DNA of 64,000 bases from Taxillus chinensis. Taxonomy: Eukaryota; Streptophyta; Magnoliopsida; Santalales; Loranthaceae. This document shows, one piece after another, positions 21,112 to 32,478 of the stretch; positions within the stretch are counted from its first letter, which is position 1, and every line of letters starts with the position of its first letter. Position numbers and translations under genes: made by a program. Location: contig CM042092.1 of NCBI GenBank assembly GCA_023512835.1, positions 49,624,900-49,688,899 of the forward strand, written 5' to 3'. The notes beneath the pieces are model-generated. The model was given only the letters and a program-made list of their open reading frames with translations. It did not search any database and was not told the origin of the DNA.

Positions 21112-22281
21112 TGATGGTCCCTTGGAGCCTAGAGGGGGGTGAATAGGCTCTTATCAAAGCTCTTTTGATTCTCTTATGACACAACACCTATCTAGTTAAG
21201 TGATAAAATCACTGCGGAAGATAACCAGATAGTGGAAGTATTTTGTTTTATTATGAAAAGATAAATACAACAAAATAGAAGCAAGACTCTTTTACACTCT
21301 GTTTACAAAAGGATTCACACAGTAGTCTATATTATGTCTTTGAACTCTTGTGCATACACAGGGTTGATTCAGGCTCGCTCGCACTCTACATTTTCAAATG
21401 TACAAGTATGAATATTTATAAAAACATTCCTAAGAGACAACCTTGGAACTTGTAGTTCCAGAATGCGTTCATCACTAACTATTCCTCGGTAATCTCTCTG
21501 CCTTGACTGTTGTGGTTTGTGGAGATCAAGATCTTGGGTTTGAAGAGTATAAGTGCCTTTGTGAGTTCCCAAGTATAATTAAAGTTGTGTCCACATATCC
21601 GGGTGATCCACGTGTAAGATTCTTCAGGTTCTCAACGAGTTTGTCTTACATCGGGACACCACGAGCTGATAACTTTAAATGCGGTAAGTTGAAGTAGCAT
21701 CTTCTTGGTCCAGGATAATTTTCCTTACTCCGTTGCTAATGAAGCTCGGAACCTTACTCCGTGTCGGTGGTTGCTTACTCCGTATCTACTTGGTACTCCG
21801 TGTGAATGAATCCTTAGTTCGTGTCGTGCTTCCTTACTTCGTGTGAATGAGAAGGTCGGAGTGCTTATTCCATATCAGCACTTCCTTACTTCGCATGTAA
21901 GTTCCTTACTCCGTACGAGTTTCTTACTCCGTGCGAGTTTAAAGGATCGGATGGCTTACTCCGTACTAGCACATCCTTACTCCGCATGAGTGAGTGGTCC
22001 GGATTCCTTACTCCGTACGAATAAAGACTCAGGTCCTTATTCCGCATCAGTACTTCCTTACTCCATATGTATGGGGGACTTGGTTATTTACCAAGTGTTT
22101 GATGACACTCACTCTCGTCCGGATCAGGATTATGTATCCTGTCCTTAGCTTTGCTCTTACGAGTGTATTTCCGGATTAATAACATATCTTCTGCAATGAT
22201 TAAAGACAAAACACAAAAGATCTCAAATCAAATTACATAGGGCTTTATCAGCATTATCCAAATTCTGGGCTTGATCGAACA
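21112..22281 (-). mobile_element. Copia-1 5' LTR
   Basis: 1170 bp. It starts TGTTCGATCAAG on the element strand and ends GGGACCATCA. TATA (minus) at 21413-21420 and a CTTACTCCG array at 21722-22070. It is followed on the + strand by GATTT (22282-22286). Compared with the 3' LTR it has a few percent substitutions and small indels within the array. Confidence 0.92.
21722..22070 (-). repeat. CTTACTCCG array in Copia-1 5' LTR U3
   Basis: Same array as at 10195-10560, with fewer units: a stretch around 22000 is shortened in this LTR. Confidence 0.88.
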
Positions 22282-23489
22282 GATTTCATTGATCAAAACT
22301 ACATCATTTTGATAGGTGAGGTTTATATAAAGAGGAGCTCTCTTTATTTTAGGTTTAGGGTTTTTTGTTGTCGGCCGAGAGAGAGAGAGAGAGAGAGAGG
22401 GAGATTGAGAGAGAGAGCTCCAGGTTGTGGCTGTCGTTGACATTCCCGTGGTTGGACAATGTCTAGCGTGGAAGCAAGAGCAGGAGGATGCTTCAAGGTA
22501 GGGGTTCTGTCTTTCTTGGTCTGTTCCGGGGTTAGGCCCTGCAGATATTTTGTAAAGCTTCTATCGTTAATGCTATAATACTTATATGTAAATTCATATA
22601 GGTGTGATCTCCTATATGAATGTTGGCCTTCAATGACATTTTGGTGTGATTCTGATGTTGGGTGGGCAGTGCATGTTAAATGTTCGATAAAATGCTTGTG
22701 TGAATATGTTTGTATGAATATGCCCAAGTATGTGTTTGATAATATGCCAGTACGGCTAGAATTGTGAGTTGGTAGAGGTGTGCATGCCAAGTGTTTGTTT
22801 TTATGCCTGAGTGGGCTGGGTTTGTACATTTGTGAATGTGTGCCTACTAAGTGTTTGGTTTTATGCCTGAGTGATTATGTGTATTATGTTTTGTGAAACC
22901 CGGTGGTTGTGGAAGCCCGAGACTATTTTGTGAAACCCGGTGGTTGTGGAAGCCTGGGACTGCTCTTGAAACCCGGTGGTTGTGGTAGCCCGGGACCGCT
23001 CTTGTGTTAGCTTGTGTGGCTGTTTGAAATATTTGTTTTTGCTGATGGCTTACCATTATATTGGTTGAAATAATTGTATCACGACACCGCACTTATACAC
23101 ACGTCATGTAGATGCTAGGAGCATGGGATGGGTTGGGGAGACATGATCCCTACTAAGCCGTGGTTGCTCACCCCTCCTACGTGTCTGTTTTCTTCACAGG
23201 GACCTACAGGCGTTAGGTGGGAACACCAAGGTGGAAGACTTTCTGTCTTGTGGCTTTACTCCTTTTGTTATTTGAGTGTTTATTCAAATGTTATGTTGAG
23301 ACTATTATAACTCCAATTGGAGATGATGTAATGGATTTTGGAACTTAATAAAGATAAGTGGTTCGACTTTTTGCTATTTATTGTGGATTATTATGAATGT
23401 GTTGGATTTTGTACATCTATCCCTTGCCCACCGGGTGGGTAAGGGAGTCACTAACCGGTTTCCTCGGGTTGGAAATCCGGGGCGTGACA
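22282..23489 (+). mobile_element. Gypsy-2 5' LTR, right part
   Basis: Resumes the LTR after the GATTT duplication. It has the fifth ACGT palindrome (22292-22313), TATA (22323-22331), a GA run (22377-22417), the intron-like interval 22498-23199, AATAAA (23347-23352) and the end GGGGCGTGACA. Three tandem copies of a unit with GAAACCCGGTGG lie at 22896-23006. Confidence 0.9.
22498..23199 (+). other. putative leader intron, Gypsy-2 5' LTR
   Basis: AAG/GTAGGGG donor-like site at 22498 and TTTTCTTCACAG acceptor-like end at 23199; 702 nt. Confidence 0.5.
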
Positions 23490-23492
23490 ATA

Positions 23493-23503
23493 TGGTATCG
23501 AGC
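23493..23503 (+). other. Gypsy-2 primer binding site (tRNA-Met type)
   Basis: TGGTATCGAGC, 3 bp after the LTR end. It matches the initiator tRNA-Met complement TGGTATCAGAGC with one base missing. Confidence 0.8.
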
Positions 23504-23991
23504 CAGGTTTAGTTGGCCTAGGGTAGTGGGTGGGTCTGGTTATCTTGAGTCCTTTGGAGGAACCTGGAGGGATGTGCCTGATCAACACGGTCCTCTTGGA
23601 GCCTCTAAGGTGTACTTGGGGTAGTCCAGGACTGAGGTAGGATTTGCATGCATTGGCATTAGGGCACTAGTTACATTAGTTGTTGTATGTGAAGGTGTGG
23701 ATAACTGTTAAAATTGTAATCATGATAAAAAAAATGTGAATAATGTGATAAGGTGTGAACTGTGCAACTCTGATTTTTCTTGAAGTACCTTGAGCATGAC
23801 TACAAGGAAAGGTTTTTGTTTATTTGAGTTTGTGCACTTGTGAATTGAACGGTGTGTGATGTTGATTGGTGCAACGTGTAAAATGTGTGTGATGCCATGC
23901 ACTACTTGACTTGATAATGGGGTAGAGGTAGTGAAACTTGATAGTAGTCGAACACGTTCGACGTTTGTGCTTCTTACTTCATATAGTAAGA
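23504..23991 (+). other. Gypsy-2 leader between primer site and gag
   Basis: 488 bp, non-coding. It contains the TTTGCATGCATTGGCATTAG block (from 23642) shared with Gypsy-1 and Gypsy-3. Confidence 0.7.
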
Positions 23992-25230
23992 ATGCCACCG
24001 AGGAGAGTGACACGTGCGTCCGGGGCAATGGGCGATGAGTTATCTGCCCATGAGGGCCTAGGTGCGGGGCAGTCCGTTGGAGGACATGCACCGTTCTTGG
24101 CGCAGCTGTGAGAAGGCATCCGGCTGGAAGTCCAAGAGCCGAGGGAGGGTATCTGGCAAGAATTCCGGGAAGAGGTGCGCCGTGAGATGGCGGCACAGCA
24201 GGTGGTGCCACCACCACCGCCACCACCAGCGGGGGAGTTACCAAGGGAGCGTGAGGGTTCGCTGAGTGGCATACCGACTCGTGTAGAGGATGACGTGGTG
24301 ACATGGTTCCGAAAGGAACAACCTCCGCGATTCAAAGGAGAGGAGGACCCAGTGTTAGCTGAGCACTGGCTGAGGCAGATCGAGCATGTGTTTTCCTTTC
24401 TCCTACCCCGGGAGGAGGATAAGGTGAGACTGGCCATTCGACACTGGAGAGAAATGCTCTGGAGTGGTGGTTGAGTGTCGCGGGGAGCCGTGCGGTGCGG
24501 TTCATGCTTTGGGGAGGAGTTTCTACGGCTCTTCCATGATGAGTTCTTCCGGAATCTTTGAGGTGGCAGAAGAGGGAGGAGTTTGGTAGCCTGAAACAAG
24601 GATCAAGGATGGTACCTGAGTATGAGCGAGAGTTTCGGAGCTTGAGTAGGTTTGCTCCCGAGGCTTGTGGCAAAGGAGGACCTGAAGGCCCACAAGTTCA
24701 CTTTGGGCCTTAGGCCAGCCCTGGCGAGAGGGTTGCGATCTTGCGCTTGAGGACTTATCCGAGGTTGTGGAGATGGCTAGTATCGCCGAGAGAGAGAGCT
24801 GGATGATAGGAGGCAGGCCGATCGGGTCGCCGATTGCGGGGCGGATCCGAACGTGATTCAGGACCCAAGAGGCCCAAGACCGAAGAGAGGGACAACGGTT
24901 CCTTCTGCAGTAGGGGACAGACATCGGTACACCCAGGGAGGTCTAGCTCGGCGGTAGCAGACCGGGAGGTCCAACGGGAGGTCTCCCCGGCGGTTGTCAT
25001 TCTTTGTGGGGAGCAAGGCCACTTCGGGAGGGAGTGTCCAAAGAAAGGCTGGAAATGCAACGTTGTGGGCGAGAGGGCCACTTGAGCCTGGTGTGCACGA
25101 GTGCCAACGGGGAGTAGGAGGCATGGCATCCGGCATGAGGAGTGATGCTAGCTTCCATACACCAACCGAGAGGCCGGCTCGTCGGTGGCAGGCCAACCAG
25201 GCAAGATCTAGCCGGACCTAACCTCGGGGG
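23992..25230 (+). pseudogene. gag: Gypsy-2 gag
   Basis: The ATG at 23992 opens MPPRRVTRASGAMGDEL and meets a stop near 24110. The following frames hold a Pro run (VVPPPPPPPAGE, near 24210) and the capsid core VTWFRKEQPPRFKGEEDPVLAEHWLRQIEHVF in 24175-24474, typical of plant chromovirus gag. A nucleocapsid remnant near 25010-25060 reads CGEQGHFGRECPKKGWKC; the first Cys of the CCHC motif is Val. At least three frame changes and several stops break it. The protein would form the particle shell and bind RNA. Confidence 0.85.
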
Positions 25231-25284
25231 AGGCCGAGGCAACAAAGAGCCGAAGTTGGAGGCGGTCTTGGCGGGAAGCGCCCA

Positions 25285-25900
25285 ATGAGTGAGCCGACCG
25301 GTGGCACAGGCCAAGGGAGGGTGTTTACGCTGGAGGCGACGTACCAGGAGGAGGCCGAGCTACCACCCCCACCGAATGAGGGTGGAGCAAGACAATCGGT
25401 GGTTAGAGGTACCCTTTTGATCTCCCATACATTAGCTTGTTCTTTTCGATACGGGTGCATTGTGTTCTTTTGTTCTTGAGCTTGTGATAGATAGCTTGGG
25501 GTTAGCTTGTGTGGAGGCGGTGAAGCCCCTAGTTGTTGAGTCTCCAGTGGGGGGTATGATTGAGGTCCGGCGTGTTTGCCGTGGATCGTGTGTTAACCAT
25601 AGGAAGTGTGGAGCCGAGCTTCGACATGCATGTATTGCCCTTGCGTGCTTTTGACCTAATTTTGGGTATGGATTGGCTTATGGCTTTCCAGGCCAAGATA
25701 GACTATTATCGGCGGTGTGTATCCTTCGTTACACTTGCGGGGATCTCTTGCACCCTGCAGGGGGAGTGGGACCGTGAGGCGAGTCGGGCGGGGCCGATGT
25801 TGGACCGGTCGGGTGCCATTACCCACAGGTTGGCAGCCCCGACCTTTCTTGAGGAAGGGAAGGTGGAAAAGAGAGTGTGGCCAGCGAGTTGTTGACCAAT
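25285..25900 (+). pseudogene. pol: Gypsy-2 protease
   Basis: The upstream frame gives GRVFTLEATYQEEAE and VVRGTLLIS, the usual lead-in to a gypsy protease. The active-site triad Asp-Thr-Gly is present in another frame (LFDTGA, 25443-25460), so a frameshift lies just before it. The downstream part DLILGMDWLMAFQAKIDYY (25560-25720) is the conserved C-terminal strand region. Because frames differ, no active enzyme can be made here. Confidence 0.82.
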
Positions 25901-26700
25901 TTCGGGATGTCTTCCCTGACCGGTTGAGGAGTTTACCTCTAAAAGGAGTGTAGAGTTCACCATTGAGTTGGTACCGGGACTGGTCCAATCTCCCAAGTAG
26001 CATATCGTATGGGACCGGCCGAGCCGAGGGAGCTTGACGGCGAGATAGAGGAGTTGGTGGATCGGGGGTATATCAGGCCGAGTACCTCACCTTGGGGTGC
26101 TCCGGTGCTCTTTGCAAAGAAGGCGGATGGCACGCTACGCCTTTGCATCGACTATAGGAAGCCGAATTCGGTAACCGTGAAGAACAAGTATCCGTTGCCT
26201 CGGATCGATGACCTGTTTGACCGGTTGAGTGGAGCCCGGTGGTTTTCCAAAATAGATCTACGATCGGGGTATCATCAGTTGAGGGTTAGGGAGGAGGACA
26301 TCCCTAAGACTGCTTTTCGGTGCAGGTATGGGCACTATGAGTAGGTAGTGATGCCTTTCGGGCTCACTAATGCACCAGCAGTGTTCATGCATTTGATGAA
26401 CCAGGTCTTTGCTCCATATTTGGATTCCTTTGTTGTGGTGTTTATAGACGATATATTGGTAAAATCCAAGACGGAGAGGGAGCATGTGGAGCATTTGGCA
26501 ATAGTGTTGCAAACCTTGAGGGATCGGCGGTTGTTTGCTAAGTTTAGCAAATGCGAGTTTTGGATGCAGGAGGTCCATTTTCTTGGCCACGTAGTGTCGG
26601 TGAAGGGGTTAGAGTGGACCCGGCCAAGATTGAGGTGGTGTCATCATGGGAGAGGCCAACCAATGTTTTCGAGATTCATAGTTTTCTTGGCTTGGTAGGC
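25901..26700 (+). pseudogene. pol: Gypsy-2 reverse transcriptase
   Basis: The first frame (26009-26344) has [28 protein letters not shown] and [12 protein letters not shown], with the first catalytic Asp in [11 protein letters not shown] stop (TAG, 26342-26344) interrupts it just before [13 protein letters not shown]. The second frame (26348-26698) carries FIDD (26441-26452), the normal gypsy form of the catalytic box, then [11 protein letters not shown] and FLGHVVS. All catalytic acids are present, so only the stop and a later shift near 26600 disable it. It copies the element RNA into DNA in virus-like particles when intact. Confidence 0.92.
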
Positions 26701-27115
26701 TATTACCGTCATTTTTATAGGGGTTCTCCCGCTTGGCAGCGCCTATAACGGCGTTGACTCGGAAGGGAGTGAAGTTTGAGTGGACTGACAAGTGTCAGCA
26801 GGCGTTTGAGGCTCTCAAAACCCGTTTGACCACTTGCACCGTTGTTGAGGTTACCTCGGGAGGATATCCCATATGAGGTATCTTGTGATGCGTCCGGGGT
26901 TGGCTTGGGGTGTGTGCTTATGAAGGAGCACGGTGTGGTAGCTTATGGGTCGAGGCAACTGAAGCCTCATGAGCTGAATTACCCTACCCACGATCTTGAG
27001 TGTCATCTTTACCTTGAAGAGTTGGCAACATTACCTTTTGGGGGAGAAGTTCATAGTGTTTTCCGATCACAAGAGCCTTCAAGTACATCTTTACTCAGAA
27101 GGACTTGAATTTGAG
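26701..27115 (+). pseudogene. pol: Gypsy-2 RNase H
   Basis: The connection region (near 26690-26840) is shifted. The open frame 26842-27108 has [16 protein letters not shown], holding the first catalytic Asp, then [22 protein letters not shown] with the conserved Glu. After that the frame is lost, near 27020. It would degrade the RNA strand of RNA/DNA hybrids. Confidence 0.88.
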
Positions 27116-28229
27116 GCAGAGGAGATGGGTGGAGTATTTGCAGACCTTTGACTTTACTCATGCCTATACTGATGGAGCAGTTGGCGATGTTGCAGCTGCA
27201 GCCTGTTGTTCGTGATGGTGGGACAGTCCTGAGTCCTTTGGTGGTTGTGCCTGAGTTGTACTAGCACGTTCGGGAGGGACAGTTGGGTGACATTGAGTGT
27301 GAGGTTCTCCGTGCCCGTATTGAGGCCGGTGAGCTATCTGAGGACTGGACAGAGGGTCCCGAGCATGAGTTGTCTTTTCAGGGGCAGTTAGTAGTGGCTT
27401 CTTCTCTCGGGGATGAGGTGATGAGGGAGTTTCACCGGTCTAGAGTTCTTGTGCATCCAGGGAGTACGAAGATGTACCATGCGCTTTGGGGACATTTTTG
27501 GTGGCCTAGGATGAAACGCGATGTGGCTTCCTTTGTTTCGCGGTGCCTCATGTGTCGGCGGTGAAGGCCGAGCATCGGCGGCCGGTGGGCATGGTACAGC
27601 CATTGCCCATAGCGGAGTGGAAGTGGGACCACATAGCGATGGATTTTGTGATGGGTCTTCCACCCAACACGGGGAGGAAAGATATGATTTGGGTGATTGT
27701 GGATCGACTCACAAAGTCGGCCCATTTCCTGGCTGTTCGCGAACAGGACTCTATTGGGACCTTGAGTCATCTATACATGAACGAGATTGTGAGACTGCGT
27801 GGAGTACCATCATCGGTTGTCTCCCGACCGGGATTCGAGGTTCACTTCCCGTTTTTGGGCAGGTTTGCGAGGAGGCTATGGGGACCAAACTTCACTTGAG
27901 TACAACCTTTCACCCTGAGGGCGACGGCCAGACAGAGAGGACGAATCGGACTTTGGAGGACATATTACGGGCCCGTGTGTTAGATTTTGGGGGTTCATGG
28001 GTAACTCACCTTCCTTTAGTGGACTTTGCCTACAACAACGGTTATCAGGCATCCATTGGGATAGCTCCTTTTGAGGCGCCGTATGGGCGGCCGTGTCGAT
28101 CACCTTTGTGTTGGACCGAGGTGGGGGAGACAACTCTCTTGGGACCACGGTTGGTTCAAGAGGCTACCGAGAAGGTTAAGTTGATTCGTTAGCGGTTGTT
28201 ATCGGCTTCGAGTCGGCAGAAATCTTATG
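27116..28229 (+). pseudogene. pol: Gypsy-2 integrase
   Basis: The zinc-binding N-terminal domain is in 27283-27564: EFHRSRVLVHPGSTKMY, WWPRMKRDV and CLMCRR, giving the H...H...CxxC pattern (HR, HPG, CLMC). The core starts in 27543-27899 with WKWDHIAMDFVMGLPP (first catalytic Asp). The zone of the second Asp is changed (SRPGFEV). A second frame (27521-28192) then carries FHPEGDGQTERTNRTLED with the catalytic Glu, and FAYNNGYQASIGIAPFEAPYG. Two frames are needed and one catalytic residue is lost, so it is not functional. Confidence 0.9.
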
Positions 28230-28690
28230 CGGATCATTGGCGGTGACCTTTGGAGTTTTCGTGGGCGATCATGTGTTTCTCTGTGTCTCTCCACGACGTG
28301 GACATCGGCGCTTTGGGAGAAGTTCCAAACTCTCTCCCCGGTTCATTGGTCCATTCGAGGTTATAGCTCGTGTGGGGCCCGTAGCTTACCTGGTTAGCAA
28401 TGCCACCGCGATTGAGTCGGGTGCACAATGTGTTCCACGTGTCCCGGTTGAGGAAGTATCATCCCGACCCCACTCATGTGATCAATTGGGGGGACATTGG
28501 ACATTGAGGATGATATGTCCGTTGTTGAGGCCCCTATCCGTATCCTCGATCGGCGGGAGAAGCTTTTGCGTGGTCGTGCTATTCTTTTTGGTTCGCGTCC
28601 GTGGCAGCACCGTGGCATTGAGGAGGAGACATGGGAACGTGAGTCCGTGATGCATGAGCAGCACCCGAGTTGTTCGAGGACGAACAATCT
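28230..28690 (+). pseudogene. pol: Gypsy-2 integrase C-terminal domain and chromodomain-like tail
   Basis: The frame 28237-28650 has GDHVFL and KLSPRFIGPFEVIARVGPVAY, the GPF/Y-type module after the integrase core of plant chromoviruses. Another frame (28497-28784) has PIRILDRREKLLRGRAI and then GIEEETWERESVMHEQHP, which resembles the end of a chromodomain. Such domains direct insertion to particular chromatin in chromoviruses. Frames are split, and aromatic cage residues cannot be judged. Confidence 0.75.
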
Positions 28691-28942
28691 TAAGGGGGGG
28701 GAGGTGGCCTGTAGTGATGTGTTTTCTTGTGGTTCATGCTTTGGTGTATTTGTATTTCTACTTGTAAACTGGTATTTTTATTGAGATGTGTTTTGAGATT
28801 GCAAAATGTGTTTGAGATGTCCTGTTATGTTGTGTGATCCATCTGGGCGTTGTGGCTTCTTGTCTTGCAAATGGGCCGCATGTGTTTGTTTTCCTTGCAT
28901 GTTGTTTCTTTTCGAGGACGAAAAGTCTTAAGGGAGAAAGGA
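28691..28942 (+). other. Gypsy-2 3' untranslated region with PPT
   Basis: Follows pol. A PPT-like module ends at 28707 (starting 28672), and the true PPT AAGGGAGAAAGGA (28930-28942) abuts the 3' LTR. Both are preceded by TTCGAGGACGAA. Confidence 0.8.
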
Positions 28943-29281
28943 TGTAATGACCCGTGTTTTGGGTGAACAAGGTGGAACGAAGATGAACAATACAATGGGC
29001 GAACGCTTGGGTCGAAAGGTGGAAGACCCGAAGATTTGGGTCGTAGGGTCGAAGACCGAGGGTCGAAGTTTGAAGGTTTGAGGGTCGAAAGTTAAATCTT
29101 CGAGGCCGCGTTTCCAGCGAGTCTTCGAGGGAGTGTTTCTACGAGTCTTCGTGGCTTGGTTGTTAGAGAGTGTAATGAGCTCAAGTGGGAGCGTGTAGAG
29201 GCTGCGTGTGACAATGACCATGTTCGGATTGTGGGTATTTTGTCCTATGTGGAAGCGGAGTGGTTAGTTCATGTTTTATTT

Positions 29282-29430
29282 ATCAAAACTATGTCGTTTT
29301 GATGGTGTGTTTCATTTATCAAAACTACGTCATTTTGATGGTGTGTTTCATTTATCAAAACTACGTCATTTTGATGGTGGGATTTCATTTATCAAAACAA
29401 CGTCGTTTTGATAAGTGAGGTCTATATAAA
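29282..29430 (+). promoter_or_regulatory. Gypsy-2 3' LTR promoter: four ACGT palindromes and TATA
   Basis: Palindromes at 29282-29303, 29318-29339, 29354-29375 and 29391-29412, spaced 36-37 bp. TATA box at 29421-29430. Confidence 0.75.
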
Positions 29431-29594
29431 GAGGAGCTCTCTTTATTTTAGGTTTAGGGTTTTTGTTGTCGGCCGTCGCAGAGAGAGAGAGAGAGGGAGA
29501 TTGAGAGAGAGAGCTCCGGTTCGTGGGTGTCGTTGTCATTCCCGTAGTTGGACAACGTCTAGCGTGGAAGCAAGAGCAGGAGGACGTTTTCAAG

Positions 29595-30222
29595 GTAGGC
29601 GTTCTGTCTTTCCTGGTTTGTTCCAGGGTTAGGCCCCTGTGGATATTTTGTAAAGCTTCTATTGTTAATGTTATAATACTTATATGTAAATTCATATAGG
29701 TGTGATCTCCTATATGAATGTTGGCCTTCAATGGCATTTTGGTGTGATTCTGATGTTGGGTGGGCAGTGCATGTTAAATGTTCGATAAAATGCCTGTGTG
29801 AATATGTTTGTATGAATATGCCCAGTATGTGTTTGATAATATGCTAGTACGGCTAGAATTGTGAGTTGGTAGAGGTGTGCATGCCAAGTGTTTGTTTTCA
29901 TGCCTGAGTGGCTGGGTTTGTACATTTGTGAATGTGTGCCTACTAAGTGTTTGGTTTTATGCCTGAGTGGTTATGTGTATTATGTTTTGTGAAACCCGGT
30001 GGCTGTGGAAGCCCGGGACTGCTCTTGTGTTAGCTTGTGTGGCTGTTTGAAATATTTGTTTTTGCTGATGGCTTACCGTTATATTGGTTGAAATAATTGT
30101 ATCACGACACTGCACTTGTGCACACGTCATGTAGATGCTAGGAGCATGGGATGGGTTGAGGAGACATGATCCCTACCGAGCCGTGGTTGCTCACCCCTCC
30201 TACGTGTCTGTTTTCTTCACAG
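29595..30222 (+). other. putative leader intron, Gypsy-2 3' LTR
   Basis: CAAG/GTAGGCG donor-like site and TTTTCTTCACAG acceptor-like end; 628 nt, shorter than in the 5' LTR because repeat units are missing. Confidence 0.5.
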
Positions 30223-30513
30223 GGACCTACAGGCGTTAGGGTGGGAACACCAAGGTGGAAGACTTTTTGCCTTGTGGCTTTACTCCTTTTGTTATTTAAG
30301 TGTTTTGTCAAATGTTATATTGAGACTATTATAACTCCAATTGGAGATGATGTAATGGATTTGGGACTTAATAAAGATAAGTGGTTCGCTTTTTTGCTAT
30401 TTATTGTGGATTATTATGAATGTGTTGGATTTTGTACATCTATCCCTTGCCCACCGGGTGGGTAAAGGGAGTCACGAACCGGTTTCCTTGGGTTGGAAAT
30501 CCGGGGCGTGACA

Positions 30514-32085
30514 AGTAGGCTCCTTTGGCATTGCCTTATGGACAGGGTCAAGCTCAAAATCCCCAAACAAATTAAGTCCTCCAACTCGGAGTACCCATAT
30601 CTCCTAGAATATGACTATCCCCAGGAAGTCATCAAGTCAAGCTCTACAACGCGGTGAAGCTAAGTCAAATAGGCCCTTCATCCACAAAGAAGGAAGTTCC
30701 CCGACTAGGATCAAAAAGCTTTCCCATCCAAAGAGAAAATTGTTCCCTAACAAGTTGAATGTTAACCAACCTCTCCAATAGCATTGAGATAAATCTCCAG
30801 CCCTTGCCAAACCCTCAGTGATACATCACATTGCATTCGATGCATACATTGCATTGCATCACATTGTATCATATTTCACCACAGGTTGAGGTTTATGTAT
30901 CCCCGCATACAGCACATTGCATTCCATGGCTCATTTGTATACACTCAGCATATTCTACAATTTCAGGAATGTTATCGCCTTTGAAGATCCTAAGAGCTTA
31001 TCCTCAGCAAGCTTCTCATCAAGCCCTCCTAGCTTTCTTTCTTTACAATTTCCCCAAGCTCGAAAAGCACCCTTTTGACACTCGAATAAACTTCTTCCCT
31101 CTTCGGGTAACCTCATAGAGCGATCTCATTGAGTGAACTCATAGAGGGAGCCCATATGTCCTCTTCAACAATCATGTACTCTAGTCAGGCCTTGGATGCC
31201 CTTTCAATTCTTGTCAGGCCCTGGATGCCTCTTCCCTTTCTGTTAGACCTTGGATGCCTTTTCAATTTCTATTAGGCCTTAGATGCCTCTTCAATTCCTG
31301 TTAGGCCTTGGATGCCTTTTCACTTCCTATTAGGCCTTGGATGCCTTTTCAATTTCTGTCAGGCCTTGGATGCCTCTTCCCTTTTTGTTAGGCCTCAGAT
31401 GCCTTTTCAATTTCTGTCAGGCCTTGGATGCCTCTTCCATTTCCTGTTAGGCCTTGGATGCCTTTCTAATTTCTGTCAGGCCTTGGATGCCTCTTCCCTT
31501 TCTGTTAGGCCTTGGATGCCTTTTCGCTTTCTGTTAGGCCTTGGATGCCTTTCAATTTCCTGTTAGGCCCTAGATGCCTTTTCAATTCCTGTCAAGCCTT
31601 GGATGCCTTTTCCCTTTATGTCAGGCCTTGGATGCCTTTTCAATTTCCTGTTAGGCCCTAGATGCCTTTTCAATTCCTGTTAGGCCTTGGATGCCTTTTC
31701 CCTTTCTGTCAGGCCTTGGATGCCTTTTCAATTTCCTGTTAGGCCCTAGATGCCTTTTCAATTCCTGTCAGGCCTTGGATGCCTTTTTCCTTTCTGTCAG
31801 GACTTGGATGCCTTTTCACTTTCTATTAAGCCCTGCTTGCCTTTTCAATTCCCGTTAGGCCTTGCTTGCCTTTTTCATTTCTGTTAGGCCTTAGATGCCT
31901 TATCACAATTATTCAAACCCACCAGCCAAGAAGCTGCTTTTCACTCTAGGGGGACAGACCTAACCATCGCATTCTATTCTTCCTCTATGCAAGGTAAGCC
32001 AGGTAAGTGCTCTAACCCGTCCAAAATGACTCCCTTTTATCTTTGTACGTTGTTTGTATACAAATAGTGCACAAAGAGGGGCAGC
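30514..32085 (+). other. Tat-like post-pol region, right part
   Basis: Resumes the old Tat-like element after Gypsy-2. No open frame with a recognised domain. It has a 29-30 bp minisatellite (31183-31905) and ends with a purine-rich tract (32071-32085, ACAAAGAGGGGCAGC) directly before an LTR start. Tandem repeats in the 3' untranslated region are known for Tat/Ogre elements, which supports the assignment. Confidence 0.7.
31183..31905 (+). repeat. 29-30 bp minisatellite, about 25 units
   Basis: Tandem units with the core TTAGGCCTTGGATGCC or GTCAGGCCTTGGATGCC, separated by a T/C-rich linker. About 25 units, partly degenerate at both ends (TGCTTGCC variants near 31835-31870). The reading frames through it are a by-product. 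Confidence 0.95.
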
Positions 32086-32478
32086 TGTTGGACCCCATTT
32101 TGTCCGGGTTGGACATACTAACCCCATTTGATGTATATACCTTTTTGCCCATGCCATATACCTTGTTGAACAGGTCCGCACATGATGGATGCATTGACAC
32201 GAACCGGGAAGCCCAAAATTGATAAAATGAAGAAGTTATGGCCAAAACAATCTTCGTCGAAAAAAAGTCAAACTTGCAAAAGACGGTCAATGCCCCTAGT
32301 CAAATTGCCCGAAAATGTGCACGTGAGGAATAGTCCAAAATGTCTATTTAGGCGAATACGGGTCTTCCTAAACATTCCCTGAAAGGTCGTCCATTTTGGT
32401 ATTTTAAGTGGGGGTAAAAGGATAATTAAAAGTTAAAAAAAAAACACTTGACTCGTAGCCTCGAAGACTCGAAGCCTT
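32086..32478 (+). mobile_element. Tat-like 3' LTR, first 393 bp
   Basis: Begins TGTTGGACCCCATTTTGTCC immediately after a purine tract, as expected for a Tat-lineage 3' LTR. It is cut at 32479 by the Athila-like LTR. The rest of the LTR is not found in the window. Confidence 0.75.

Larger units (their letters stand above)
9588..22281 (-). mobile_element. Copia-1, complete Sirevirus-like element
   Basis: 12.7 kb with two LTRs, a tRNA-Met type primer site, gag, pol in copia order (protease, integrase, RT, RNase H) and a large extra ORF between pol and the 3' LTR. Exact GATTT duplications flank it (9583-9587 and 22282-22286). It inserted into the 5' LTR of Gypsy-2, so it is younger than Gypsy-2. 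The post-pol ORF and long non-coding stretches point to the Sirevirus (Maximus/SIRE) group. Of the three copia copies here it alone keeps the YVDD motif of RT, but gag and pol are interrupted by stops and frameshifts. Confidence 0.93.
9094..30513 (+). mobile_element. Gypsy-2, complete chromovirus-like element, interrupted
   Basis: Bounded by LTRs starting TGTAATGACCC and ending GGGGCGTGACA, with exact AGTAG duplications at 9089-9093 and 30514-30518. The target is the post-pol region of the Tat-like element. Copia-1 sits in its 5' LTR. Without Copia-1 it is about 8.7 kb, with a 5' LTR of 1697 bp and a 3' LTR of 1571 bp. Order: 5' LTR, tRNA-Met type primer site, gag, protease, RT, RNase H, integrase, chromodomain-like tail, PPT, 3' LTR. 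All frames are broken by stops or shifts. The order of domains and the tail suggest a chromovirus near Tekay/Del; the exact clade is inference. Confidence 0.92.
28943..30513 (+). mobile_element. Gypsy-2 3' LTR
   Basis: 1571 bp, TGTAATGACCC to GGGGCGTGACA. Four ACGT palindromes, TATA (29421-29430), GA run (29480-29514), intron-like interval (29595-30222) and AATAAA (30370-30375). Followed by AGTAG (30514-30518). It lacks one palindrome and two CCCGGTGG repeat units compared with the 5' LTR. Confidence 0.93.

Noticed and set aside
31312..31566. 84-codon repeat protein
   Set aside because: Translation of the 29-30 bp minisatellite; the unit length is not a steady multiple of three.
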